Below the pieces are notes generated by a model. It saw only the letters and a program-made list of their open reading frames with translations, was not told the DNA's origin and did not search any database. The translations under genes were made by a program, and so were the position numbers. Below, one piece after another: positions 48,276 through 56,813 of a DNA stretch of 64,000 bases; position 1 is the first letter of the stretch; each line of letters starts with the position of its first letter. This DNA is from Streptomyces aurantiogriseus. GTDB lineage: Bacteria > Actinomycetota > Actinomycetes > Streptomycetales > Streptomycetaceae. Location: positions 380,619 to 444,618 of the forward strand of contig NZ_BMSX01000002.1 of NCBI RefSeq assembly GCF_014649375.1, in the 5' to 3' direction.

Positions 48276-48295
48276 GATCCGCCCTTTCGAAGACG

Positions 48296-49075
48296 TCACC
48301 GGGACCGCCGGGTGGAGGCGCGCAGACCGTGGTACCAGCCGAGCACGCGCCGCTCGACCAGCTGGAAGAGGACCGACAGGACGAAGCCCAGCAGGCCGAG
48401 GACGAGGATCCCGGTCCACATGCCGGGGATGGCGAAGCCGCGCTGGAACTGCACGATGGTGAAGCCGAGGCCGTTGCTGGCGGCGAACATCTCGCTGATG
48501 ACCATGAGGATGATCCCGATGGACAGGGCCTGGCGCAGGCCCGCGAAGATCTGCGGGCTCGCCGAGGGCAGCACGAGATCCCTCAGGCGTGCCAGGCCCG
48601 TGATGCCGTACGAGCGGGCGGTCTCCGTCATCACCGGGTCCACCGCCCGTACGCCCTCGACGGTGTTGAGCAGCACGGGCCACACGCAGCCGGCCGCGAT
48701 CACCACGACCTTCATGGTGTCGCCGATGCCGGCAAAGAGCATGATGACCGGCACCAGCACGGGCGGCGGCACCGCCCGCAGGAACTCCAGGACCGGTTCG
48801 CACACCGCCCGCACCCGCCGGTGCGAGCCGATGACCGTGCCCAGCGCGATCCCGGCGACGGCCGCCAGCGTGTAGCCGCCCGCGAGCCGCAGCACGCTCG
48901 GCAGCACGTCCGCACGCAGCCGCTCGCCCGTCCACACGTCCGGGAAGGTCTCCAGGATGGTCCGCAGGGGTGGCCAGTACACGTCGGTGCTGTCGTCGGA
49001 CGCCACCCACCACACCGCGACCAGCACGGCCGGCAGGGCGAGCACGTACCCCAGGCGCATCAGGAGGCCTCTCAC
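48296..49075 (-). CDS. ABC transporter permease (SsuC/TauC type), first copy
   Basis: 259 residues with about six membrane helices starting at LGYVLALPAVLVAVWWVAS. The EAA-type loop reads MTETARSYGITGLARLRDLVLPSASPQIFAGLR. GTG start overlaps the stop of the other permease (GTGA). The gene set codes two different permeases, which suggests a heterodimeric channel rather than the homodimer common in this family. It is 20 bases before the ATPase gene. Confidence 0.93.
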   Translation of the reverse strand: MRGLLMRLGYVLALPAVLVAVWWVASDDSTDVYWPPLRTILETFPDVWTGERLRADVLPSVLRLAGGYTLAAVAGIALGTVIGSHRRVRAVCEPVLEFLRAVPPPVLVPVIMLFAGIGDTMKVVVIAAGCVWPVLLNTVEGVRAVDPVMTETARSYGITGLARLRDLVLPSASPQIFAGLRQALSIGIILMVISEMFAASNGLGFTIVQFQRGFAIPGMWTGILVLGLLGFVLSVLFQLVERRVLGWYHGLRASTRRSR

Positions 49076-49845
49076 ACCGCCACCTCCCCGCGCACCGACT
49101 GGTGCCAGGCCAGCGCCCGCCGCTCCACGGTCCGCGCGCCCACGTTGATCAGCAGGCCCAGCAGCCCCGCGACCACGATCAGCGCGTACATCTCGGGCAC
49201 GGCCTGTGAGGTCTGCGCGACCGCGATGCGCGCGCCCAGCCCCGGTGCGCCGATGACCAGTTCGGCGGTGATCGCGAGGATCAGCGCGACCGCTGCCGCG
49301 AGCCGCACGCCGGTCATGACGTACGGCAGCGCGGTCGGCCACAGGACGTGCCGGATCCGTGCCCAGGTGCCGAGGCCGTAGGAGCGGGCCGTCTCCTCCG
49401 CGACCGGGTCGACGTCCTGGACGCCGTACAGGACCTGGATCAGGATCTGCCAGAAGGAGGCGTAGACGACGAGGAGGAGGACCGAGCGCAGTTCGGTGCC
49501 GTACAGCAGGACCGCGAGGGGGATGAGGGCGACCGAGGGGATCGGGCGGAGGAACTCGATCGTCGACGCCGTCGCTTCGCGGAGGTGGGGGACGACGGAG
49601 ATCACCACACCGGCCACGATGCCCGCGCCGACCGCGATCGCCAGGCCGAGGGCCCAGCCGGTGAGGGTGTCGCCGAGGGCGGTCCAGAAGGCGCTGTCGG
49701 CGAGTTCGTCACCGAGGGCGTCGGCGATGCGGCTGGTCGGCGGGAAGTAGGCCTCCTTGACCAGGCCGAGCCGCGGCACCGCCTCGCCGAGGGCGAGGAA
49801 GGCCGCGAGCCCGGCCGCACCGAGGGCGAGGTTCACGCCTTTCAC
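49072..49845 (-). CDS. ABC transporter permease (SsuC/TauC type), second copy
   Basis: 257 residues, six predicted helices and an EAA-type loop EETARSYGLGTWARIRHVLWPTALPYVMTGVR, closely parallel to its neighbour, so the pair probably arose by duplication. GTG at 49843-49845 overlaps the binding-protein stop by four bases (GTGA). Membrane component of the same importer. Confidence 0.93.
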   Translation of the reverse strand: MKGVNLALGAAGLAAFLALGEAVPRLGLVKEAYFPPTSRIADALGDELADSAFWTALGDTLTGWALGLAIAVGAGIVAGVVISVVPHLREATASTIEFLRPIPSVALIPLAVLLYGTELRSVLLLVVYASFWQILIQVLYGVQDVDPVAEETARSYGLGTWARIRHVLWPTALPYVMTGVRLAAAVALILAITAELVIGAPGLGARIAVAQTSQAVPEMYALIVVAGLLGLLINVGARTVERRALAWHQSVRGEVAV

Positions 49846-50813
49846 GGCAGCAGCTTGTCGAGGTCGGGGCTCGTCTTGAACAGGCCGTCCTCGTGGCCCA
49901 GCTTCATCAGGTCCTCGATGGACGAACGGTTCGCCTCGGCGGGCCACTTGGGCAGCGTCACCTGCTCCAGCAGTGAGGGCGGGATCTTGGTGTAGGTGGT
50001 GATGATCTGGCGGACCTCGTCCGGGTGGGCGTCGGCGTAGGCGAGGGACTCGGCCGTGGCCTGCTGGAACTTCTTCACCACGTCCGGGCTCTGCTGGGCG
50101 TACTGGGTGGAGGTGAAGTACATGGCGACGGTGAGGTTCGGGGAGACGTCGACCATCGGTGAGGCGATCTCCACCCCGCCCTGGGACTTGACGGTCGCGA
50201 GGGCGGGCTCGACGACCATCGCGGCGTCGATCCGCCCGCTGTCGAGGGCGGCGGGCATCTGGTCGAAGGGCAGCTCGACGAACTCCACCTTGTCCGGGTC
50301 GCCGCCCGCCTTGGCCACGGACGCGCGGACCGCCGTCTCGTTGATGTTCTTCAGGGTGTTGATGGCGACCTTCTTGCCCTCCAGGTCCCCGGCGGACTTG
50401 ATCGGGCTGCCCTTCTTCACGGTGAGCGCCTCGAAGTCCTTGCCCCGCACGCCCGTCGAGGCGATGCCGTTCGCGACGGCCTGCACGGGAACGCTGTTGG
50501 ACTGGGCGACCATGAGGGAGGTCATGTTGCTGAAGCCGAACTTGAACTGGCCGCTGACGACACCCGGCACGATCGCCGCGCCGCCCTGCGCGGTCGTGAT
50601 CGACAGCTTCAGGCCGTGCTTGGCGTAAAAGCCCTTCTTCACGCCGAGGTAGACGGGCGCCACGTCGACGATGGGAATGAGCCCGAGTTCGACGGTGATG
50701 GTGCCCCCGGACGACGTGGCCCGGCCCGACGAACCGGAGCCGTCGGACGAGCCACAGGCCGCCGTGGCGAGCAGGAAGGTGCCGGCCGCGAGACCGGCGA
50801 ACAGACGACGCAA
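49842..50813 (-). CDS. ABC transporter solute-binding lipoprotein (SsuA/NMT1 type)
   Basis: 323 residues from TTG at 50811-50813, which has a strong AGGAGGAG just upstream and gives a textbook lipoprotein signal ending LLATAACGSS (lipobox Cys). An in-frame upstream start at 50858 would spoil this signal. The mature protein is a NMT1/SsuA-like periplasmic-binding protein: VAPVYLGVKKGFYAKHGL, GVVSGQFKFGFSN and a C-terminal helical region. It binds the imported anion. A promoter is recognisable 80-110 bases upstream. Confidence 0.92.
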   Translation of the reverse strand: MRRLFAGLAAGTFLLATAACGSSDGSGSSGRATSSGGTITVELGLIPIVDVAPVYLGVKKGFYAKHGLKLSITTAQGGAAIVPGVVSGQFKFGFSNMTSLMVAQSNSVPVQAVANGIASTGVRGKDFEALTVKKGSPIKSAGDLEGKKVAINTLKNINETAVRASVAKAGGDPDKVEFVELPFDQMPAALDSGRIDAAMVVEPALATVKSQGGVEIASPMVDVSPNLTVAMYFTSTQYAQQSPDVVKKFQQATAESLAYADAHPDEVRQIITTYTKIPPSLLEQVTLPKWPAEANRSSIEDLMKLGHEDGLFKTSPDLDKLLP

Positions 50814-50890
50814 GGCTCCTCCTGTGCAGACAAACGTGTTCCGACAGGCTGTGCGCACACCGCACAGTAGTGCTCAACTGGCGTGCAGGG

Positions 50891-50920
50891 AACGTAGAGC
50901 CGCGCGTTCGGCGGGGTCAA
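50891..50920 (-). promoter_or_regulatory. promoter of the ABC importer operon, with adjacent imperfect palindrome
   Basis: Minus-strand TTGACC (50915-50920), 18 bases and TACGTT (50891-50896). Just upstream, around 50930-50950, CTGACAAAATTGTTGACAG is a 19-base imperfect palindrome (about 14 matches) of the type bound by GntR- or MarR-family regulators. Its position above the -35 box allows activation or repression. Confidence 0.5.
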
Positions 50921-51020
50921 CGGTCTTGGCTGACAAAATTGTTGACAGTTGGGGCGGAGGTTCTCCGGTGGCCGGCATGGACCTCGCCGTCCACGCCGGC
51001 CGTACACTTCTCCGCCTCCG

Positions 51021-51956
51021 CTAGAGATCCAGGACGAGCCGCTTCCCCCGGCACCGCGACACGCAGATCATCATCGTCTCCCCGGCCTCCCGCTCCTCCG
51101 GGGTGAGGACGGAGTCCCGGTGCTCGGGGGTGCCTTCCAGCACGTCCGTCTCACAGGTGCCGCACGTCCCCTCCGTGCAGGAGAAGAGCACCTCGACCCC
51201 GGCATCCCGGACGGCGTCCAGCACGGACACGCCCGCCGCGACGGTCACCGTACGGCCGCTCTGCGCCAGCTCGACCTCGAACTCGGCGTCATCGCCGGTC
51301 TGTTGCTCCTTCGGCTGGAACCGCTCGACGTGCAGCGCGCCGGACGGACACCGCTCCTCGACCGCGTCGAGCAACGCGCCCGGACCGCAGCAGTACACGA
51401 GCGTCCCCTCGGGCAGCGCGTCCAGCACCGCTCCGAGGTCGAGCAGTCCGGTCTCGTCCTGCGGGGCGAGGGTGACCCGGTCGCCGTAGCGCGCCAACTC
51501 CTCGGTGAACGCCATGGAGTCGCGGGAGCGGCCGCCGTAGAGGAGGGTCCACTCGGCGCCCGCCGCCTCGGCGGCCGCGAGCATCGGCAGGATGGGGGTG
51601 ATGCCGATGCCGCCCGCGATGAAGCGGTAGCGGGGCGCCGGCCGCAGGGCGAAGTGGTTGCGCGGGCCGCGCACCCGCACCTTGTCGCCCGGACCCAACT
51701 GCTCGTGCACGAAGGCGGATCCGCCCCGTCCCGCGGGCTCCCGGAGCACCGCGACCCGCCAGGCGGCACGGTCCGCCGGGTCGCCGCACAGCGAGTACTG
51801 GCGCTCCAGCTCCGGGCCGAGGACGAGATCGACGTGGGCGCCCGGCTCCCAGGCGGGCAGCGGCTCGCCCAGCGGGTGGCGCAGGGTGAGCGCGAGCACG
51901 CCGTCGGCTGCCGGCTCCGTGCCGGCGACGACCAGTTCGGCTTCGTACACGGTCAT
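51021..51956 (-). CDS. Rieske oxygenase reductase (VanB-like, FMN/NAD/2Fe-2S)
   Basis: 311 residues in the order of phthalate-dioxygenase-family reductases: FMN motif RQYSLCGDP, NAD-binding GGIGITPIL and CGPGALLDAV, then a plant-type ferredoxin with C-x4-C-x2-C (SCTEGTCGTC) and a last Cys in MMICVSRC. It passes electrons from NADH to the Rieske oxygenase encoded 200 bases upstream. ATG overlaps the stop of the 68-residue gene (ATGA). It is strikingly like the reductase half of the P450 fusion at 60881-63103. Substrate of the oxygenase is inferred, so no symbol is given. Confidence 0.93.
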   Translation of the reverse strand: MTVYEAELVVAGTEPAADGVLALTLRHPLGEPLPAWEPGAHVDLVLGPELERQYSLCGDPADRAAWRVAVLREPAGRGGSAFVHEQLGPGDKVRVRGPRNHFALRPAPRYRFIAGGIGITPILPMLAAAEAAGAEWTLLYGGRSRDSMAFTEELARYGDRVTLAPQDETGLLDLGAVLDALPEGTLVYCCGPGALLDAVEERCPSGALHVERFQPKEQQTGDDAEFEVELAQSGRTVTVAAGVSVLDAVRDAGVEVLFSCTEGTCGTCETDVLEGTPEHRDSVLTPEEREAGETMMICVSRCRGKRLVLDL

Positions 51957-52159
51957 GAGTCGCTTCCTTGCGGCAGGGGTCCCCGCTGGGCTCCCGGCTG
52001 GTGTCCTTCGGGGTGGCCGAGCATCCACTCCCACATCTCGATCGGGTCCTGAGCCGTGTGCTCGGCGCCGCAGTGACAGGTTCCGTGCAGGATGTCGGTG
52101 CCCGGCAGCCAGTCGATGCGGTAGATCTCGCGCGGCCCCGCCGAGGACGGGCTGCTCAC
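51953..52159 (-). CDS. 68-residue Cys/His-containing protein coupled to the Rieske oxygenase
   Basis: A short protein from GTG at 52157-52159 overlapping the oxygenase stop (GTGA), and with its own stop overlapping the reductase ATG (ATGA), so it is translationally coupled on both sides and almost certainly real. Its core reads YRIDWLPGTDILHGTCHCGAEH followed by PIEMWEWMLGHPEGH: a Cys-x-Cys with nearby His residues that could hold a metal. I do not recognise a family. Possible roles are a metal or cluster chaperone or a small regulatory subunit of the oxygenase. Confidence 0.8.
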   Translation of the reverse strand: MSSPSSAGPREIYRIDWLPGTDILHGTCHCGAEHTAQDPIEMWEWMLGHPEGHQPGAQRGPLPQGSDS

Positions 52160-53220
52160 AGGACCTTCTCCACGGGCTTGTCGCCCTCCTCGACCAGCCG
52201 GGCGAGGATACGGCGGGCGGCCAGACCGCCGGTGTCGATGTTGATGCTCAGCTCCTGGTAGCCGGTGCGCTCGGTGCCGAGCGTCTTCTGCAGCAGGTTG
52301 AGTGCGTCGACGTCCTGCATGACGACGGTGTGGTTGTTGCCGCGCAGGAACTCGGTGACCTCGTCGTCGTCCGTCGCCCAGTCCCGCGAGACCATCCAGA
52401 AGTCGTACACCTTGCCGTCGGACGACGGGGTGATCGCGTACGTGATCTCGGTGTGGAAACCGTTCGGGTCGCTGCCGTCGGCCTCCGGCAGGACGCCCAC
52501 CGGCGCGATCCGGCTGTGCAGCAGGTACAGGCAGGGGGCGTGGTACTCGATGTCCTGCCAGCGCGTGATCCGTCCCTCGATGCCGGTCGAACGGGCGTAG
52601 AACGGCGGGCACTCGGCGTCGTCCATGTGCCGGCTCACCCGCACGATGCCCGCGCCCTCGTCCACTTCGGTGGTGATCGGCGTCTCCGCGACCTCGGGGG
52701 TGCCGATGTAGCCGCCGTGCAGATACGTCTCGTGGGACAGGTCGAGGAGGTTGTCGACGAGCAGCCCGTAGTCGGCGTCGATGGGCTCCATGCCCCGGAC
52801 CGTGACCCAGCCGGGGGAGTCGAGGTGGCGGGCGCGCGGGATGGTCTGCGGGTCGGCGAGCCCGGGGTCGCCGATCCACACCCAGATCAGGGCGTCCTGC
52901 TCGACCACGGGGTACGAGGCGACGCGCGCGGTGCGCGGGATGCGCTTCTGCCCCGGCACGTACACGCAGGCGCCGGTCGTGTCGTACGTGAAGCCGTGGT
53001 AGCCGCACACGATCCGGTCACCGTCGAGACCGCTCTGCGAGAGCGGGTAGCGGCGGTGCACACAGCGGTCGTGCAGGGCGACCGGGGTGCCCTCGTCCTC
53101 GGTGCGGTAGAAGACGAGCGGCTCGCCGAGGATCGTCCGGCCCAGCAACTCGCGCCCGACCTCGTGGCTGTAGGCGGCGACGTACCACTGGTTCCTGGCG
53201 AAGGCGGTCATGTGAGGCAT
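52156..53220 (-). CDS. Rieske aromatic oxygenase (VanA-like, vanillate demethylase type)
   Basis: 354 residues. Rieske cluster C53-x-H55 (RCVHRRYPL) and C72-x2-H75 (VCGYHG). Mononuclear iron site D160-x2-H163-x4-H168 (DLSHETYLH). The opening FARNQWYVAAYSHEVG and the C-terminal INIDTGGLAARRIL are characteristic of VanA-type O-demethylases, which open methoxy-aromatics such as vanillate to protocatechuate and formaldehyde. ATG at 53218-53220; a second ATG is three codons in. With the reductase and the importer it forms an aromatic-acid unit, and vanillate would be the product of ferulate through the hydroxycinnamate genes at 17-21 kb. Substrate is inference. Confidence 0.92.
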   Translation of the reverse strand: MPHMTAFARNQWYVAAYSHEVGRELLGRTILGEPLVFYRTEDEGTPVALHDRCVHRRYPLSQSGLDGDRIVCGYHGFTYDTTGACVYVPGQKRIPRTARVASYPVVEQDALIWVWIGDPGLADPQTIPRARHLDSPGWVTVRGMEPIDADYGLLVDNLLDLSHETYLHGGYIGTPEVAETPITTEVDEGAGIVRVSRHMDDAECPPFYARSTGIEGRITRWQDIEYHAPCLYLLHSRIAPVGVLPEADGSDPNGFHTEITYAITPSSDGKVYDFWMVSRDWATDDDEVTEFLRGNNHTVVMQDVDALNLLQKTLGTERTGYQELSINIDTGGLAARRILARLVEEGDKPVEKVL

Positions 53221-54367
53221 GGGGGTTCCCGTCCCTGTCGGCGGGGCGTCGTCGCCCCGCGTGCCGTGGTTGGACTTAGCGTCCTGACGGCTGTGGTTGC
53301 CGCGCAAGGCTGCTTCTGCCAGGCGGAAGTATCTCTGTGAAAGAGCTGGTCAGGGCCTTGTCGTGGGTCTTGTTCATCACTGGCAGGGGCTGCGGAGTGA
53401 CGCCGCTGGGTGGATCACTCCTGAGGTGGCCGCTGATGTGTTTGGCGAGCACGTCCGATCGTGGTGCTGCCGTAATTGTCTGGAAGCAGGATTCTTGTAG
53501 GTGAACGCACCAATTTTTGCCGGTTCTTGAGCGGTACACCGGCAGAACCTGCATTCTCGCAGTTCAAAAGTGGTCAGTGCTGTCGCAAGGGCGTGCCGGG
53601 TCGAATCCGGGTCGAATTGGCCCGTCTTGGCGTACCTGGCTGGGTTATCGCAGGTCAGGGAGGTGGCAGGCAGGATCGATCCGCGTGGGGAGAAGTGGAC
53701 GGCTGCACGGCACAGCGGCTGGTGTCCTCGCAGAAGTGGGTTGGGGCAGCGGGCGGGGCAAGTTGAGGTGGTGAGGGCCGCCGTGAACGGCTGGGCTCGC
53801 CCCTGTCTGGGCCTCTTGTCGGAGGAGGGAGGGGCGAGGGCTGTTCACGACTTCGAAGTGCGTTCCTGGCGATGTCGTCGTGCACGAGCGGCAGGCCGCT
53901 GACGCCTTGGCTGTGGGATGGGCGATCTGCATGTGTGATCTTGGCTCCGTCTCGAACAGAACCCGGCGTACAGCCCGACTCGTCTGCCGCTCTTTACTTT
54001 CGCAGGTCAGGGGCTATGTTTTCTTGCCTCGGAGCGCATCAAAAGTATTGTCCGGCGTGTCCGTGCGGAGAGCGGGCTGACAGCGGCTGGGATGGCCGGG
54101 TCGGAGCCCGTGTTGCTGGGCGGGGCGTCTTGGCGGGCAAGGGCCGTCCAGGCCGGGCAACACGACCAGCAGCCCCGGTGCAGGTACGCCTGGAAACGCC
54201 TGTTCCGCGCCGACCTTCGGCCGCGGCTTCGCTCAAAAGGTCGTGGACACCAGCAACTCGACCCAGCCGGACTTGTCGCCGTGGTCGGCGATCTGATCGA
54301 CGGCCCGCTCATGAAAGCACGAGGTAAGGCATCGTTCCCACGACGCTGATCCCTTGGCTTCGCGGGC
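53221..54367. other. gene-poor stretch, no convincing gene
   Basis: About 1.15 kb between the VanA-like gene and the xylose-type binding protein. Open frames exist on both strands but have mixed composition, poor third-position GC and no recognised domain. The base composition is more AT-rich than the rest (for example TTTACTTTCGCAGG near 53994 and AAAAGTATTG near 54040). A GGGTCGAATCC word at 53606 resembles a T-arm but no tRNA cloverleaf could be built around it. It reads like decayed or rearranged DNA at a junction. Confidence 0.6.
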
Positions 54368-55477
54368 CTACTTCCTCAGACCTATCGCGGCACAGTCGGC
54401 TGCTAGCTCGGGTGGGCAGATCTCGGACAGCTCGTAGATGCGGTCCCGTAGGACCGTGTCCTTGATGTTGTCCTTGGTCAGGGCGCTGATAGGCACGAGC
54501 TGCGCGGGGATGTCCTTGTAGGTAGGGCTGTCGACCCTGTCGCGGGTGAGGGCGTCGAACTGGATGCTCTTGCCCTGGGCCTTCGTCACAGCCATCTCCG
54601 CAGCAGTCTCGGCCTCCTGCGGGTACGGCTTGTACACGCTCATGTACTGCTCGCCGGCGATGATTCGATGGACTGCCGGGAGTTCCGCGTCCTGTCCTGT
54701 GACCGGCGGCAGGTCGGTCACACCCGCGGCCTTGAGTGCCTTGACGACACTGCCCGCCAGGCCGTCGTTGGCGGCGTAGACGGCTTTGATGTTGTCCTTG
54801 CCGATCTCTTTGATTGCCTCGGCCATGTCCTTCTCGGCGTTCGTCGGCTTCCAGCCCACGGTGTCGAACGACTTGGCGATCGTCACCTTGCCGTCGAGAG
54901 CAGAGAGCGCGCCTGCCTTGAACTGCTTGGCGTTCGGGTCGGTGGCCGAGCCATTGATCATGACGATCTTGTCGGAGAGGTCGGCATCCTTGCCGAGGGC
55001 CTCCAGCAGGGAACGGCCCTGCACCTGACCGACGAGCTCGTTGTCGAAGGTGATGTACGCGTCGATCGGCCCCTCGGCCAGCCGGTCGTAGGCGATGACC
55101 GGGATACCGGCCTCCTTGGCCCTCCTCACCCCGCGTGCGATGGCGTGCGTATCGACGGCGTCCAGCAGGATCACGTCCACCCGCTCGTCGATCATGTGCT
55201 GCAACTGCTGGGACTGCTTGCCTGCGTCCGCATCGGCGTTGGCGTACTCGACCAGGCCCTGGCCGCGGGTGAGGGACTCAATCTTCGCCTTGATGACGGG
55301 GTAGTGGAATTTCTCGTACTGGGGATTCGCATTCTCCGGCAGCAATAGCCCCACGGTGATGTCGTTGCCCTTGGTCGGACTCACGTCGTCGCTGCTCCCC
55401 GTCGCGTTGAGGGCGTCGCAGCCGACGAGTGGGACAGAGATCGTGATGACGGCCAGGGATATGGCGATACGACGCAT
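54368..55477 (-). CDS. sugar-binding lipoprotein of xylose/ribose ABC type (orphan)
   Basis: 369 residues. Signal and lipobox end at SVPLVGCDAL. The mature protein follows the periplasmic-binding type 1 fold of D-xylose-binding XylF: NADADAGKQSQQLQHMIDERVDVILLDAVD, then GIPVIAYDRL and KAVYAANDGLAGSVVKAL. No ATPase or permease gene is adjacent; an intact transporter normally has all three. It may serve a transporter elsewhere or be a leftover of a rearrangement. Its codon use is less GC-biased than that of the flanking regions, in keeping with an accessory origin. Confidence 0.88.
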   Translation of the reverse strand: MRRIAISLAVITISVPLVGCDALNATGSSDDVSPTKGNDITVGLLLPENANPQYEKFHYPVIKAKIESLTRGQGLVEYANADADAGKQSQQLQHMIDERVDVILLDAVDTHAIARGVRRAKEAGIPVIAYDRLAEGPIDAYITFDNELVGQVQGRSLLEALGKDADLSDKIVMINGSATDPNAKQFKAGALSALDGKVTIAKSFDTVGWKPTNAEKDMAEAIKEIGKDNIKAVYAANDGLAGSVVKALKAAGVTDLPPVTGQDAELPAVHRIIAGEQYMSVYKPYPQEAETAAEMAVTKAQGKSIQFDALTRDRVDSPTYKDIPAQLVPISALTKDNIKDTVLRDRIYELSEICPPELAADCAAIGLRK

Positions 55478-55716
55478 CGGAAGCTCACTTCAGGGTGTGG
55501 TCCGGGCGTGGGCAAGGCAATGCGGCCCACCAGGTTGAAAGCCGGCGCGGGGGCGACCCTCGGCATCAAGATTGCAGCACTATACGATATGGCGTCGCGC
55601 AATGAGAAATGGAGGGTAGTCGTAAACCGAGCGAAAGACCGCATGCTTCGACGTCGTCACACGAGGGTGTCTGCCGCCCGCCCCGACGCCGGTCCGAGGG
55701 GCGCGCCGGCCGTCCC

Positions 55717-56417
55717 GGGCCTGCGCTGATCAGCCCTCAGTGCACTGTGGACTTCCTCGACCTTCCTGCCGGCCCCCCGCTGGGCCTCGGTGGCCTGCCC
55801 TTCGAAAACGCCGAGGTCACGCTGCCCGAGGGCGGTGTGCTCGCCCTCTACACCGACGGCCTCATCACCATGCGAGACCAGGCCATGGACCAAAGCCTCG
55901 CGCGGCTGCGCCAGGTACTTTCACGCCCCACAGCCTGCTTGGACGACCTGTGTGACGCAGTGCTCACCACGCTGCCGCTTGAGCATCGAACCGACGACAT
56001 AGCCCTGCTTCTGGCCCGCACCCACGCCCTCGACGCCCGGCAGGTGGCCACCTGGGGCCTGCCCGCCGACCCGGCCATTGTGGCCCAGGCCCGTAGGCTC
56101 GTCCGAACACAGCTGAGCACCTGGAACCTGATGGATGCGTGCTTCGTGACGGAGCTGGTCGTCAGCGAACTTGTCACCACGCCATCCGTTATGCCGACCC
56201 GCCCATCCAACTGAGGCTGATCCACGACCGCCACCTCATCTGCGAGGTTTCCGACGCCAGCAGCACCGCTCCCCACCTGCGCCGTGCTCGCACCTACGAC
56301 GAGGGCGGCAGGGGCCTGCTGCTGGTTGCCCAACTCACCCGCAGTTGGGGCACCCGCCACACGCGCACCGGAAAGACCATTTGGGCTGAACAAGCTCTGG
56401 GATTCGAGGCGGGCTGA
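55717..56417 (+). pseudogene. truncated, frameshifted SpoIIE-type PP2C phosphatase with HATPase domain
   Basis: Reading from about 55717, one frame gives the C-terminal end of a PP2C (SpoIIE) phosphatase: PALISPQCTVDFLDLP, GGVLALYTDGLI and HRTDDIALLLART, then the start of an RsbW-like ATPase (VVSELVT). At about 56178-56180 one base is missing: the sequence ACCACGCCATC would be ACC AAC GCC ATC in an intact gene, and the other frame resumes with AIRYADPPIQLRLIHD and ends near GGRGLLLVAQLTRSWGTR. The N-terminal part of the phosphatase (and any sensor domain) is absent. Such proteins act in sigma-factor partner switching. Loss of the front end plus the deletion mark it as non-functional. Confidence 0.85.
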
Positions 56418-56480
56418 CCCGCCATGAAGCCAGGGGAGCGGTCGCGGAAGAACGGGATCGCCGCCGAAGTGCGCCCAGGG

Positions 56481-56493
56481 CAATACTGTATTG
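56481..56493. promoter_or_regulatory. perfect palindrome upstream of the dioxygenase promoter
   Basis: CAATAC-T-GTATTG is a perfect 13-base palindrome, overlapping the left edge of the 24-base element that recurs at 59927-59950. It lies 20 bases upstream of the TTGACT box, so it is a candidate operator for the gene set that follows. Confidence 0.6.
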
Positions 56494-56510
56494 CGAGATG
56501 CCATCTTGCC
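56487..56510 (+). promoter_or_regulatory. shared regulatory element, copy 1 (TauD-like gene)
   Basis: Contains TATTGCGAGATGCCAT; the same core as TATTACGAGATGCCAT occurs on the minus strand at 59927-59950. Over 24 aligned bases 19 agree, including 11 in a row (CGAGATGCCAT). The element ends two bases before the TTGACT box of the TauD-like gene's promoter. Confidence 0.7.
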
Positions 56511-56512
56511 TA

Positions 56513-56542
56513 TTGACTCGGGCTTCGAACCGCTCATATGGT
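56513..56542 (+). promoter_or_regulatory. promoter ahead of the small ORF and TauD-like gene
   Basis: TTGACT (56513-56518), 18 bases and TATGGT (56537-56542). Transcription would begin about 25 bases before the ATG of the 46-residue frame and 265 bases before the TauD-like gene. Confidence 0.5.
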
Positions 56543-56573
56543 TGGCGCACTTCTTGAGAGGATGGGATCCCGC

Positions 56574-56714
56574 ATGAGGCCAGTCGCCCTGACCGGTGCC
56601 TTCCTCGTGTCGTGCGCCGGCCGTCGGACCTACGACGAACCGCTCAGGTACTCCCCGCCCCGCGAAGGGCTGCGCGTCGGCACAGCTGCCGGCGAACCTC
56701 AGACCCCCTTCTGA
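56574..56714 (+). CDS. 46-residue peptide of unknown function
   Basis: ATG at 56574 follows GAGAGGATGGGA by about eight bases. The peptide starts MRPVALTGAFLVSCAGRR and ends GTAAGEPQTPF. It has a short hydrophobic run with LVSC, which could be a weak lipobox, but it is too short to be sure of a real signal. It lies between the promoter and the TauD-like gene, so it could be an upstream leader peptide. Codon bias is modest. I do not recognise it; chance open frame is the alternative. Confidence 0.35.
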   Translation: MRPVALTGAFLVSCAGRRTYDEPLRYSPPREGLRVGTAAGEPQTPF

Positions 56715-56813
56715 GGATTCGTTGCGGCACGACGAACAAGTGCCGCACCGAAGACTTCGCCGTTCGGCGTTCGCCGACGGCGTTTCCCTTACGTTCGCGA
56801 GGAGTGCATCACC

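Noticed and set aside
53595..53635. GGGTCGAATCC word taken as a tRNA T-arm
   Set aside because: No acceptor stem, D-arm or anticodon arm could be paired around it.
53276..54349. Short open frames on both strands as possible transposase remnants
   Set aside because: No DDE or recombinase motif, no terminal inverted repeats or target duplication could be found.
56178..56180. Programmed frameshift instead of a mutation in the phosphatase/ATPase gene
   Set aside because: No slippery run or downstream structure is evident, and the gene also lacks its front end, so decay is simpler.
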